The notes under the pieces were generated by a model. It was not told where the DNA came from and did no database searches. It saw only the letters and a list, made by a program, of their open reading frames with translations. From Chloroflexota bacterium (GTDB taxonomy: Bacteria; Chloroflexota; Anaerolineae; Anaerolineales; Villigracilaceae), in assembly GCA_024434165.1 (NCBI GenBank), contig QMIW01000006.1, forward strand, positions 1 to 64,000: 64,000 nucleotides of DNA, read 5' to 3'. Position 1 is the first letter of the stretch. Every line of letters starts with the position of its first letter. The position numbers were made by a program, and so were the translations under genes. Below are positions 43,338-52,101 of this stretch, one piece after another.

Positions 43338-45596
43338 ATGCCGCAGACCACACCCGCAGATAAAAGGAAATTCAAACAGGAAGGCGCCCCCTACCAGAGC
43401 GACTGGCTCGAAAGGCTGGCGCGTTTCAACGCGCAGTTCGGGCGCTTCGTGCGGGACGGGCTGGGCGTGGCGTTGACCGCGTTCGCGGCGATGATGTTGT
43501 TCGCCGTGCTCGAATCCATCTTCATCCAACTTGCGAACGGCGGCGATATTCCCGGCAACAACCTTGTGGGCGGACTGGTGCTTGCGCCTTTGACCCGCCT
43601 GCTCAGGAACTGGTTCGGACTTGGGAGCCTGTTCATCGTTCTCGGCATCGGATATTTGGGATATGCCCTCATCCGGCGCGAACGCGGCGGGACGAAGTGG
43701 GGACGCATCATCGCCTTTGAGATCGCCTCTCTTCTGACCTTGGGGCTGTTTGCCGTTTTCGGAGGCAACGATCTCCTCAAAGCGGAAGCGGGTTGGTACG
43801 GCGGCACGATTGGCTGGGGGCTGGTTACGTTGTTGTGGCGCGCTGCGGGGGGCATCCCCGGCACGCTCATTCTCCTGATTCTATGGCTTCTGGCGGCAGT
43901 GACCGCGTTCGGCGGCTGGTCGAAATTGGAAGCCTGGCTGGTGCAGGTCGCAGGCGAGGCGCACCCGCAGGCTGTAACTTCCCCCGCTCCTGCCGAAACC
44001 CAGGTTGAGGAAACTCAAAAGCCGAAGTCCGTGCCGCGGAAAAAGACGCCTGCCATCCCGCCGGAGTTTCGCACTTCGTTGAAATCCGCCGCCAAAAAAG
44101 AGGAAAAGACTCTCAAGCCGCCGCCCCGCGCCGACGATCTGCCGCCTCTGTCCATTCTGCTTGGCGATACCGCCGCCCGCGCCGACGAACGCACCATCAA
44201 CCAGACCGCGGGCTTGATCATGAAAACGCTTTCGGAGTTCGGCATCCCCGCCACCGTCATCGGCTACCGCGTGGGTCCTGCCGTGACGCAGTTTGCCGTC
44301 CAGCCGGGGTTCATCAAAAAGCCGGGCACCGACGAAGAAGACGTGCAGCAGATGAAAGTCCGTGTGGCGCAGATCGCCGCCCTGGAGAAAGACCTCGCGC
44401 TGGCGCTCTCCGCTCAACGTCTGAGAATCGAAGCGCCGGTTCCGGGCAAGCCTTACGTCGGCATCGAAGTCCCCAATATGCACAGTTCGGTCGTCCGTAT
44501 GAAGACCCTGCTCGAGTCGGATGCGTTCTACAAAGCGGGCGCTCCGCTCGCCATCGCCTTGGGGCGCGACGTTTCGGGCAACCCGCTTGTGGCGGACCTG
44601 GCGCGCATGCCCCATCTTTTGATTGCCGGCGCAACCGGCTCCGGCAAATCGGTTTGCATCACCTCCATTGCGGCGTGCCTTGCCATGAACAACACCCCGG
44701 AAGAACTGCGCATGGTGATGATCGACTCGAAGATGGTGGAGTTGATTCGCTTCAACGGTTTGCCGCATCTGTACGGCAAGGTGGAGACCAACTTGAACCG
44801 CATCATGGGCGTGTTGCGCTGGGTGGTGGTCGAGATGGAGCACCGCTACCGCCTGCTCGAATCCGCTCATGCCCGCGACTTGACCTCCTACAACAAAAAG
44901 ATGGCGCGCACTGCCAGCGGACAGCCCCTGCCGCGCATCGTGGTCCTGATTGACGAACTGGCGGACTTGATGATGTCTGCCCCGGACCAGACCGAACACA
45001 ACCTTGTGCGCCTCGCGCAGATGGCGCGCGCGACGGGTATTCATCTCGTGGTCGCCACCCAGCGCCCCTCCACCGATGTGGTGACGGGTCTCATCAAAGC
45101 CAACTTCCCGGCGCGCCTGGCGTTTGCGGTTGCCTCAGGAACGGACAGCCGCGTGATTTTGGATTACACGGGCGCCGAGTCTTTGCTTGGGCGGGGCGAT
45201 ATGCTCTTTCTCAACCCCGAGGTGGGCAGCCCCGTCCGCGCCCAGGGCGCGCTCATCACCGATATGGAAATCGAGCGCATCATCGCGCACTGGCAGAAAG
45301 TCACCGAGACATCGGAGACGGAAGTCCCGCCCTGGGAAAAATTATTGCAGGAGCCCGGCGAGGATGAAGACGACGGATTGGTCGAGCAGGCGGTTGCCAT
45401 CGTCCGCCAGCAGCAGCGCGCCTCGGCGTCCATGCTGCAGCGCCGCTTGCGAATCGGCTATCCGCGCGCGGCTCGTTTGCTCGACCAGCTCGAAGAGATG
45501 GGCGTGGTCGGTCCGTCGCAGGGCGGCGGCAAGGAACGTGAAGTGCTCATCGGCGAGGATGACGAAATTCCCGGAACGGGGGAATCTGAAGAGTGA
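43338..45596 (+). CDS. ftsK: DNA translocase FtsK/SpoIIIE
   Basis: This 752-residue protein has an N-terminal membrane part with four helices (about 40-200), a Pro/Lys-rich linker of some 70 residues, the alpha/beta motor and a C-terminal gamma winged helix. Walker A 'GATGSGKS' is near residue 431-438. The Walker B region is 'RIVVLIDELADLMM', and 'HLVVATQRPSTDVVTGLIKA' is the family signature. The gamma domain ('QQQRASASMLQRRLRIGYPR') recognises polar KOPS-like sites. It pumps DNA at the closing septum to resolve chromosome dimers. Confidence 0.96.
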   Translation: MPQTTPADKRKFKQEGAPYQSDWLERLARFNAQFGRFVRDGLGVALTAFAAMMLFAVLESIFIQLANGGDIPGNNLVGGLVLAPLTRLLRNWFGLGSLFIVLGIGYLGYALIRRERGGTKWGRIIAFEIASLLTLGLFAVFGGNDLLKAEAGWYGGTIGWGLVTLLWRAAGGIPGTLILLILWLLAAVTAFGGWSKLEAWLVQVAGEAHPQAVTSPAPAETQVEETQKPKSVPRKKTPAIPPEFRTSLKSAAKKEEKTLKPPPRADDLPPLSILLGDTAARADERTINQTAGLIMKTLSEFGIPATVIGYRVGPAVTQFAVQPGFIKKPGTDEEDVQQMKVRVAQIAALEKDLALALSAQRLRIEAPVPGKPYVGIEVPNMHSSVVRMKTLLESDAFYKAGAPLAIALGRDVSGNPLVADLARMPHLLIAGATGSGKSVCITSIAACLAMNNTPEELRMVMIDSKMVELIRFNGLPHLYGKVETNLNRIMGVLRWVVVEMEHRYRLLESAHARDLTSYNKKMARTASGQPLPRIVVLIDELADLMMSAPDQTEHNLVRLAQMARATGIHLVVATQRPSTDVVTGLIKANFPARLAFAVASGTDSRVILDYTGAESLLGRGDMLFLNPEVGSPVRAQGALITDMEIERIIAHWQKVTETSETEVPPWEKLLQEPGEDEDDGLVEQAVAIVRQQQRASASMLQRRLRIGYPRAARLLDQLEEMGVVGPSQGGGKEREVLIGEDDEIPGTGESEE

Positions 45597-45633
45597 GGAT
45601 TCGTTTCATGATGCGTACCGTGCCGCGCTGCCA

Positions 45634-45675
45634 AAAATCGTAAATCCCAAATCCCAAATCGAAAATCGTAAATTG
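45634..45675 (+). repeat. Heptanucleotide array before the CDP-alcohol phosphatidyltransferase gene
   Basis: Six back-to-back 7-bp units of the form NAAATNN (aaaatcg, taaatcc, caaatcc, caaatcg, aaaatcg, taaattg) end exactly at the base before the ATG. The array replaces any normal ribosome site and is far more A+T-rich than its surroundings. Confidence 0.8.
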
Positions 45676-46308
45676 ATGAACCCCAAACCCACCTTCACAG
45701 ACAGACTTCGCATTATCTTCAAGGGCATCCTGGACCCCATTGGCGCGTTCCTGAACCGGCTCGGCTTGACGCCCAACAGCATCACCCTGCTCGGTCTCGC
45801 GGGGACGACCATCGGAGCGTACGTCATTTCGCAGGGGCACATGACGACGGGCGCGTTCATCCTGCTGGCATCCGTTCTCGTGGATGCCTTCGATGGGACG
45901 ATGGCTCGTTTGCGCGGCGAACCCAGCGATTTCGGCGGCTTCGTTGATTCCGTCAGCGACCGCTACGCCGAACTCGTCACCTTTGGCGGCTTGCTGTACT
46001 ACTTCCTTGTGCGCAGCGATTCGCCCGGCGTAATGCTCACCTTCGTCGCCGCGGCGGGCTCGGTGCTGGTCTCGTACGTCAAAGCGCGCGCCGAGGGGCT
46101 TGGCTTTACCGCAAAGGTCGGCATCCTGACGCGCGTCGAACGTTATCTGGTTCTGATACCCTTACTCGTTTTCGACCAGCCGTTTATTGCGGTTTGCGTT
46201 ATTGCCGCGCTGGCGAACATCACCGCCTATCAGCGCATTCTTCACGTCCGCGCGCAGGGGCACGAACGCATGCGACTGGAACGCAAGAAAAGAGAGACGG
46301 CTTCCTGA
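45676..46308 (+). CDS. CDP-alcohol phosphatidyltransferase
   Basis: This 210-residue membrane enzyme has about six helices and the family signature D-x2-DG-x2-AR-x8-G-x3-D-x3-D, fully present in 'DAFDGTMARLRGEPSDFGGF' plus 'VDSVSD'. It exchanges CMP on a CDP-diacylglycerol or similar donor for an alcohol, giving for example phosphatidylglycerol phosphate or phosphatidylinositol phosphate; the acceptor cannot be read from sequence. The ATG is the first start after the ftsK stop that precedes the conserved 'LGLTPNSITLLGL'. The stop overlaps the lgt start by one base. Confidence 0.92.
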   Translation: MNPKPTFTDRLRIIFKGILDPIGAFLNRLGLTPNSITLLGLAGTTIGAYVISQGHMTTGAFILLASVLVDAFDGTMARLRGEPSDFGGFVDSVSDRYAELVTFGGLLYYFLVRSDSPGVMLTFVAAAGSVLVSYVKARAEGLGFTAKVGILTRVERYLVLIPLLVFDQPFIAVCVIAALANITAYQRILHVRAQGHERMRLERKKRETAS

Positions 46309-47105
46309 TGGAAGGCATTTCCCTTGGCCCGTTGTTTCTGCGCTGGAACGGGATTTTGCTTGCGCTTGGGATTGCCTTCGGCGTACTGCTCTTCGCCCTC
46401 GAAGTCAACCGCCGCAAACTGGACCTGGAGGTTGTCTACTACCTCTTCATGCCTTTGCTGATTTGGGGGCTGATCGGCGCGCGGCTGTGGCACATCTTCA
46501 CCCCGCCTCTTTCCTCGGTTCAGTTGGGTCTGACCACCCGGCATTATCTTTCCAACCCGTTGGATATGCTCGCCTTCTGGATCGGCGGCTATGGTTTTGC
46601 AGGCGCGCTGCTGGCGGGGATTCTCGTGCTCGTGTATTTCTCCCGAAAGTACGAACTTCCGTTTTGGGATTTGGTTGATTCCATCGCGCCTGGTGTTGCG
46701 CTTGCCCAGGCGGTGGGACGGGTGGGCAATTATTTCAACCAGGAACTCTATGGTCTGCCGGCAGACCTGCCCTGGGGAATTTTCATCCCGCCTGCCAGCC
46801 GCCTGCCCGGTTATGAAGCAGTGGAGTTTTACCATCCGCTGTTTGCCTACGAAGCGCTGTTGAACCTGGCGAACGCGGTTTTCCTGCTCTGGCTTGCGCG
46901 CCGGTTCGCCGAGAAACTCCAGCCGGGCGATGTGTTCCTTGTCTATCTTGGCTTTTATTCCCTCGTTCGTTTCCTGCTCGAATTCCTCCGGCTGGATGTT
47001 GCGCTGGCAGGCGGGTTGAACGTCAACCAGGCGTTCTTTGGCGTAACTTTCGTAGCTGCGGCGGCTGTCCTGTTCCGGCGGCATCGCCCGAGACGGGAAC
47101 TGTAA
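46308..47105 (+). CDS. lgt: Prolipoprotein diacylglyceryl transferase
   Basis: This 265-residue polytopic enzyme transfers diacylglycerol from phosphatidylglycerol to the lipobox Cys. The Lgt signature is present as 'GRVGNYFNQELYGLPADLPW', with a further family motif 'GARLWHIFT' and 'FYHPLFAYEALLNLAN'. Seven membrane segments fit the known fold. The ATG overlaps the preceding stop (TGATG), coupling it to the phosphatidyltransferase gene that may help make its lipid substrate. It supplies the first step for the many lipoproteins in this window. Confidence 0.95.
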   Translation: MEGISLGPLFLRWNGILLALGIAFGVLLFALEVNRRKLDLEVVYYLFMPLLIWGLIGARLWHIFTPPLSSVQLGLTTRHYLSNPLDMLAFWIGGYGFAGALLAGILVLVYFSRKYELPFWDLVDSIAPGVALAQAVGRVGNYFNQELYGLPADLPWGIFIPPASRLPGYEAVEFYHPLFAYEALLNLANAVFLLWLARRFAEKLQPGDVFLVYLGFYSLVRFLLEFLRLDVALAGGLNVNQAFFGVTFVAAAAVLFRRHRPRREL

Positions 47106-47181
47106 GGATTTTGTGAAGGGGGCGGGCGGCGGCGGGTAATAAAATGAAAAGAGCCCGTTTCTTTACCATAAAGGAAATCCC

Positions 47182-48111
47182 ATGATTGAAACCCAGGATT
47201 TAAGCAAGCAATTTCACGATTTTATGGCTGTGGATGGCGTCAACCTCTCCGTACAGTCTGGTCAGATTCTGGCGCTGCTGGGTCAGAACGGCGCCGGGAA
47301 GACCACCACCGTCCGCATGTTGACGGCGCTGCTGCATCCGTCACGAGGATGGGCGCGCGTCGCCGGGTACGACGTTGTCAGGAATGGACACGACGTCCGC
47401 GCTTCGGTGGGGGTGCTGACCGAACAGCACGGTTTGTACATGCGTATGACAGCGGTCGAATATCTCGATTTCTTCGGTCAGGTGTACAGCCTTGCGCCCT
47501 CCGCCAGGAAGGCGCGCAGTGAAAACCTGCTCGAATACTTCGGGCTGGCTGAGGCGGCGAAACGCCGCATCGGCGAATACTCGAAAGGGATGCGCCAGAA
47601 ACTGGCGTTGGCGCGCGCGATGATTCACGACCCCGGCGTGTTGCTGCTGGATGAGCCCACGTCTGCAATGGACCCGGAGTCTGCGCGGCTGGTGAGGGAC
47701 GAGATTGCGCGGCTGAAGTCGTCCAGCCGGACGATTGTCATCTGCTCGCACAACCTGACCGAGGTGGAAGCGCTGGCAGACAAGATTGCCATCATCTACC
47801 GCGGCAGGATTTTGGTGCAGGGAACGCTGGACGAATTGAAACGCAGTGTGCTGGGCGCGCCGGAATACGAGATTCGCTTTGCCGGGGCATGGAACGCGGG
47901 CGGGCTGGAACTGCCCAAAGGCGTGGAAAAGCTCGCTGAAACGCCGACCAGTTTGAAGGTCCGGGTGGAGGCGCCGCAGGCATCGAATCCGCAAATTCTC
48001 AAATTGCTGTCGGGCGCCCCCGTCATGGCGTTTCAGGAAGAAACGCGCACGCTCGAGCAGGTGTATTTGAAAGTGATGGCGGAAGCCAAAGGACGAGAGT
48101 ATGTTCAATAA
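47182..48111 (+). CDS. ABC transporter ATP-binding protein (ABC-2 exporter)
   Basis: This 309-residue ATPase has Walker A 'GQNGAGKTT', signature 'YSKGMRQKLALARAM' and Walker B 'VLLLDEPTSAMDPES', with a C-terminal extension of about 80 residues. It is of the NatA/DrrA-type that powers ABC-2 permeases. A TAAAAT-like box and an 'aaagga' ribosome site precede it in the 76-base gap after lgt. It overlaps the permease gene by 11 bases. Substrate unknown. Confidence 0.94.
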   Translation: MIETQDLSKQFHDFMAVDGVNLSVQSGQILALLGQNGAGKTTTVRMLTALLHPSRGWARVAGYDVVRNGHDVRASVGVLTEQHGLYMRMTAVEYLDFFGQVYSLAPSARKARSENLLEYFGLAEAAKRRIGEYSKGMRQKLALARAMIHDPGVLLLDEPTSAMDPESARLVRDEIARLKSSSRTIVICSHNLTEVEALADKIAIIYRGRILVQGTLDELKRSVLGAPEYEIRFAGAWNAGGLELPKGVEKLAETPTSLKVRVEAPQASNPQILKLLSGAPVMAFQEETRTLEQVYLKVMAEAKGREYVQ

Positions 48112-49537
48112 ATTGAGACCGGTGCTGCTTGTGGCGCGGCGCGAACTGCGCGACCAGTTCCGCGACTGGCGCGTGTTGATGCCGATGGCGATTCTGACGC
48201 TGGCGTTTCCGTACCTGATGAACGAATTTGCGAAACAGGCGGTGGACTTCCTGAACCAGTTCGACGCCAATTTGATCCTCGACCGGCTCGTGCCGTTCTC
48301 GATCATGATCATCGGTTTTTTTCCCATCACCGTTTCGCTGGTGGTGGCGTTGGAGTCGTTCGTGGGCGAGAAGGAGCGCGGGACCATCGAACCGCTGCTC
48401 AGTGCGCCATTCGACGACTGGCAGTTGTATTTTGGAAAACTGCTGGTGGGTGTGGTCACGCCGTTGGCTGCGAGTTATCTCTCCATCGGCTTGTACCTGA
48501 TTTTGATCGCGCGGCAGGGGCTGGACTTTCCGCCGCCCGCGGTGATGGTGCAGTTGTTCCTGCTTACGACGGCTCATGCGGTGCTGATGGTGAGCGCGGC
48601 GATCGTCATTTCGGTGCAGTCCACTTCGGTGAAGGCGGCGAACCTGCTGGCGTCGTTCATCGTGATTCCGGTGGCGATCCTGATGCAGGGCGAAGCGGTG
48701 ATGTTGTTTTGGGGCAACGAAAGGGTGCTCTGGCTGGCTGTGACCGGCGTGTTGATCATCGCCCTGCTGTTGATTCGCGTGGGCATTGCGCACTTTCAAC
48801 GCGAGTATCTGCTTGGGCGCGAGATTGATACGCTCAACTTCCGCTGGATGCTGAAAACCTTCTGGGTCAATTTTGTCGGCGGGGCGCGTTCGGTGCGGGA
48901 GTGGTATGGCAGGGCGCTGGGAGCCTCCCTGCGGCGTATTGCGCCTGCCCTGCTCTTTACGCTTTTGATCGCCGGGGCGAGTTTGTGGATGAGTTACAGC
49001 TGGGTGAAGGATAACGCGGCGAATGCGATCTCACACGCCTCGGCGGAAGACCGCGCCAGGCTGGAGGAAAACCTGGGAGAACTCCCCGACCTTTCCAGCC
49101 TGCGCGGACATCTCAACCCATCCTTCCTGTTCCTGAACAACACCCGCGCGGTTGCGTTCATCTTCGTCGCCGGGCTGGTCTCGTTCAGCGTGCTGGGAAT
49201 CCTGATTTACATGATCAATATCGCGCTTATCGGCGGTCTGTATGCGGTGTTCGAACTGCTGGGCGTGCAGTCGCTGCCGATGGTCTTTCTGGCGGGCGTT
49301 GCGCCGCACGGCGTGTTCGAGATTCCCGCATTGATGATCGGAAGCGCGGTGGTGCTGTACATCGGCGCCGCCATCGTCACGCCGCAGACGGGCAAATCCA
49401 TGGGCGAGGTGATATTGGAATTAATGGCGGACTGGGCAAAGATCTTCGTCGGTCTGGTTGTGCCTCTGCTGGCAATCGCCGCCCTGATCGAAGCGTACGT
49501 CACGCCGGGGATTCTGTTGAGGGTGATGGGAAGTTGA
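48101..49537 (+). CDS. ABC-2 type permease, NatB-like
   Basis: This 478-residue protein starts with a cytosolic 'VARRELRDQFRDWRVLMPM' and has a coupling helix in 'VGEKERGTIEPLLSAPFDDW', both typical for ABC-2 permeases. About ten membrane helices are split into two halves, with a large central loop (about 255-345) holding a predicted extracytoplasmic helix-rich segment. It is longer than classic six-helix permeases. It works with the overlapping ATPase, probably as an exporter. It ends three bases from the convergent LCP gene. Confidence 0.88.
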   Translation: MFNKLRPVLLVARRELRDQFRDWRVLMPMAILTLAFPYLMNEFAKQAVDFLNQFDANLILDRLVPFSIMIIGFFPITVSLVVALESFVGEKERGTIEPLLSAPFDDWQLYFGKLLVGVVTPLAASYLSIGLYLILIARQGLDFPPPAVMVQLFLLTTAHAVLMVSAAIVISVQSTSVKAANLLASFIVIPVAILMQGEAVMLFWGNERVLWLAVTGVLIIALLLIRVGIAHFQREYLLGREIDTLNFRWMLKTFWVNFVGGARSVREWYGRALGASLRRIAPALLFTLLIAGASLWMSYSWVKDNAANAISHASAEDRARLEENLGELPDLSSLRGHLNPSFLFLNNTRAVAFIFVAGLVSFSVLGILIYMINIALIGGLYAVFELLGVQSLPMVFLAGVAPHGVFEIPALMIGSAVVLYIGAAIVTPQTGKSMGEVILELMADWAKIFVGLVVPLLAIAALIEAYVTPGILLRVMGS

Positions 49538-49540
49538 GTT

Positions 49541-51049
49541 CTAATGCGTCAGATCCTGCGGCTGGAAGCAGGGTTCGTACTCCGCGCCGAGGATGACGCG
49601 GTATTGCGCCGCGCTGTTCGGGTCTGGGAGGGAGATCACGTTGGCGGAGTAGATTCCAAGCACGTTGATGATGGTCTGGCGCTCGTTGGGGTCCTGCCCG
49701 GTTGTGAAATCCACCAGCACCGAATTGGCGTAATCGCGCCGGTCGGCGGCGCCGGTGACGGTCTGGTAACCGGCGTAATTCAAGCGTGAAGCGGCGAGCG
49801 ATTCCATCGTCTCGAAGGGGGAGCCGTTCTGCACTTCCACGGTAATGGTCTCGCGCACTGCCGCATACGGGGAAAGGGTCGTGGCTTCGAGCATCAGTTG
49901 ACGCAGGGCGTCTTCCTGCGGCAGGAGCACGGATGCGCCGCCGGGCGTCGTCCATCCCTGCACGTAAGGCGGGCGGATGTAGTAACTGCGGATGTTGGCG
50001 TTGGTAAAGTTGACGGCGTAGGGCGCCATGCTCAGCATATCGCCCAGCGTGAGGTCGGTGATGACCGTGCTGGCGAGATCGTTGTAAAGTTGGGGGATTT
50101 TGCTGAAGGAATCCGTTTGCAGGGCTTTTTGGAAGAGCGTGCGAATCACCTCCTGCTGGCGGCGTCCGCGGTCGAAATCGTTGGATTTGGAACGCGAGCG
50201 CGCGTACCACAGGGCAAGGTCGCCGTCCATGTGCACCTGCCCGGGACCGACCGTGTACAGCCACCAGTTGTTTTCGTTGTTCGGGTCGTAGGAGGGATGG
50301 ATCAGACGCCAGTCGGTGTAGGCGCAGGCGACGGGCACATCAATCCCGCCGAGGGTGTCCACGATGCGGCGGAAGCCGTCGAACTCCACCATGGCGGTAT
50401 GGTCAATGCGGATGCCGAGATTTTGAAGGATCGTATCCTTCAGCAATCCTGCCCCGCCGCCGGGATACCCGCCCGATTCCCCGCTTTGGAAGGCGGTGTT
50501 GATGCGCTGCATCCCGACGGTGGGGATGTAAATCCACAGGTCGCGCGGGATGGAGATGAGGGAGACTTGTCCCTCCTTGTACCAGACGACGGCGATAAGC
50601 AGGGTGTCGGTGCGGTGGGATGTGCCGGTGGGGCGGCGGTCGGAACCGATCAATAGAAAGTTGATGGTCTCGTTATCCGTCAGCGGGGGGAGGGGCGTGG
50701 GGCTGACGCCGGGCGCTTCGGGCGGGGGCGCCGCCTGGGTCGGGAAGAGTTGCTCGATGGGGGCTGTCGCTGTCGGCGAGGCTTGAAGCGTGGGCGTCGG
50801 GGAGGGCGTCTCGGAAGGCAGAATCAACTGCGGCGCGGAGTTCGAGTCGAAAGAATACACCGGCGGCAGTGTGGGGGTAAACAGCGAGGGCGGAAAGGGG
50901 GTGGGGGTTGGGGTGGAGTTGGGCGCGGACGTGATCAGGATGAACGGCAGAGGGGGCTGTTCCTGTGAGGAAGCGGAAGCCGACGCGCCGCAGGACGCGA
51001 CCAGCCAGGCAAGGAGTACGGTCAATGCAGATCGGAAGGATGCTTTCAT
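49541..51049 (-). CDS. LytR-CpsA-Psr (LCP) family lipoprotein
   Basis: This 502-residue protein has a signal peptide ending in a lipobox ('LLAWLVASC') and a long Pro/Thr/Ser-rich spacer to about 150. The LCP catalytic domain follows, with 'NFLLIGSDRRPTGTSHRTDT', 'LISIPRDLWIYIP', 'GGIDVPVACAYTDW' and 'ALWYARSRSKSNDFDRGRRQ' carrying the Asp and Arg residues that bind the lipid pyrophosphate. The C-terminal about 100 residues resemble LytR_C. LCP enzymes attach glycopolymers from polyprenyl carriers to peptidoglycan. Most LCP proteins use a membrane helix; a lipid anchor is less usual. Confidence 0.9.
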   Translation of the reverse strand: MKASFRSALTVLLAWLVASCGASASASSQEQPPLPFILITSAPNSTPTPTPFPPSLFTPTLPPVYSFDSNSAPQLILPSETPSPTPTLQASPTATAPIEQLFPTQAAPPPEAPGVSPTPLPPLTDNETINFLLIGSDRRPTGTSHRTDTLLIAVVWYKEGQVSLISIPRDLWIYIPTVGMQRINTAFQSGESGGYPGGGAGLLKDTILQNLGIRIDHTAMVEFDGFRRIVDTLGGIDVPVACAYTDWRLIHPSYDPNNENNWWLYTVGPGQVHMDGDLALWYARSRSKSNDFDRGRRQQEVIRTLFQKALQTDSFSKIPQLYNDLASTVITDLTLGDMLSMAPYAVNFTNANIRSYYIRPPYVQGWTTPGGASVLLPQEDALRQLMLEATTLSPYAAVRETITVEVQNGSPFETMESLAASRLNYAGYQTVTGAADRRDYANSVLVDFTTGQDPNERQTIINVLGIYSANVISLPDPNSAAQYRVILGAEYEPCFQPQDLTH

Positions 51050-51297
51050 GAATCGTTGTTGTGCTTTGGATGAACTGTTTAGTATCTTACAAGTGAAATC
51101 CTTGCGTCGCGCGGCGCCGTGGCGGCATTTTTTGCGCAAGAATTTTTTACCGCAAAGGGCACGCTGTGCCTGCGGCTCTGCGTCTTCGCGCAGCGAACAG
51201 CAGTGCAGGCAAAGTACACGAAGGGGAATTAAGATTTTCCTTTGTGCGCCGTCATGACCTTTGTGGTTGAATCCTTTTTGGTTTCGGCTTGTCCGAG
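51050..51297. repeat. Intergenic relic with 'CACAAAGG'-type words and nested hairpins
   Basis: No gene is visible. The minus strand carries 'accacaaagg' and 'gcacaaagg' (within 51241-51268); the plus strand carries 'cgcaaagg' and 'acgaagg' words (51151-51224). A hairpin 'gcctgc'/'gcaggc' (51168-51173 with 51205-51210) encloses an inner 'ctgcg'/'cgcag' stem. This resembles degenerate interspersed repeat sequence rather than coding DNA. Confidence 0.45.
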
Positions 51298-52101
51298 TTA
51301 GGGAGTGGGGAAGGGGGTCAGGCTTGCCGTTTGAGTTGGCACGGCGGTGGGGGTTGGCGCAGTCGTCGGCGTATTGGGTATGGACGTTGCGCTTGGTTCA
51401 ACCGTTGCGGTAAACGGCAGGGCGGTCTCCGTCAGAGGGTCGGTGGGATGGGGAGTCACGGTGCTTCCGGGCAGGGGGGTGGGCACCGGCGTGCGTGTGG
51501 AGACGTTTGGTACCCACAATATCTCGCCGGGGAAGATGCGGTCGCCTGATTTGCAGTTGACGCTGCGGAGGGTGGCGGCGGTGGTGTAATGGTTGACGGC
51601 AATCGAATACAGTGTGTCGCCAGGCTTGACCGTGTAGGATTTCACCCAGCCGACCGCGCCGGGAATACAGGCGGCGACCGTGCTGGTGGGCGCAGGCGGC
51701 ACAAAGAGCGCCGTGCCGGGGATGAGGCTGTCCACGGCGAGGCAGTTCGCGCTCTTCAACTGTTCGCGGCTGACGCGGTACCTGGCGGCGAGGCTTTCCA
51801 GCGTATCGCCGGCTTGGACGATGATGGGAATCCAGCCGTTGGGCGGCTGGCAGGAAGTGGGCGGGATAACCGTGTTGGTTGCCGTAAGGGTGAGGGTTGC
51901 CGCTCCGGCGCTTTGCGTTTGCGTCGAAGGGAGCGTCGGCGTCGCCGTAACGGGCACGGGCGATGGGAACAACTGCATGGTTGGGGTCGGCGTGGCTTCG
52001 GGCACGAATTCCACCAGCGATATGGATAACGCACCCAGCATCAGCCCGATGGAGACCACGGCAACCACCAGCGCGTTACCGAACTCGCGCAGCCCTCGCA
52101 T
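51298..52101 (-). CDS. Membrane-anchored protein with two LysM domains
   Basis: This 267-residue protein has one N-terminal membrane helix (about 8-30), a Thr/Pro-rich spacer, LysM 1 at about 92-138 ('IIVQAGDTLESLAARYRVSR'), LysM 2 at about 155-200 ('YTVKPGDTLYSIAVNHYTTA') and a tail of some 65 residues made mostly of Thr, Pro, Ala and Val. LysM binds N-acetylglucosamine polymers, so it should hold onto peptidoglycan. It starts on the stop of the kinase-like gene (TAATG overlap), so the two are coupled. Confidence 0.9.
   Translation of the reverse strand: MRGLREFGNALVVAVVSIGLMLGALSISLVEFVPEATPTPTMQLFPSPVPVTATPTLPSTQTQSAGAATLTLTATNTVIPPTSCQPPNGWIPIIVQAGDTLESLAARYRVSREQLKSANCLAVDSLIPGTALFVPPAPTSTVAACIPGAVGWVKSYTVKPGDTLYSIAVNHYTTAATLRSVNCKSGDRIFPGEILWVPNVSTRTPVPTPLPGSTVTPHPTDPLTETALPFTATVEPSATSIPNTPTTAPTPTAVPTQTASLTPFPTP

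Noticed and set aside
43881-45044. A 387-codon minus-strand frame opposite ftsK
   Set aside because: Antisense of the conserved motor domain; product is low-complexity.
45187-45675. Extension of the CDP-alcohol phosphatidyltransferase into ftsK
   Set aside because: The added 163 residues are an out-of-frame reading of the ftsK motor and gamma domain.
51298-52095. Plus-strand frames opposite the LysM gene
   Set aside because: Gly/Val/Arg-rich shadows of the Thr/Pro-rich tail.
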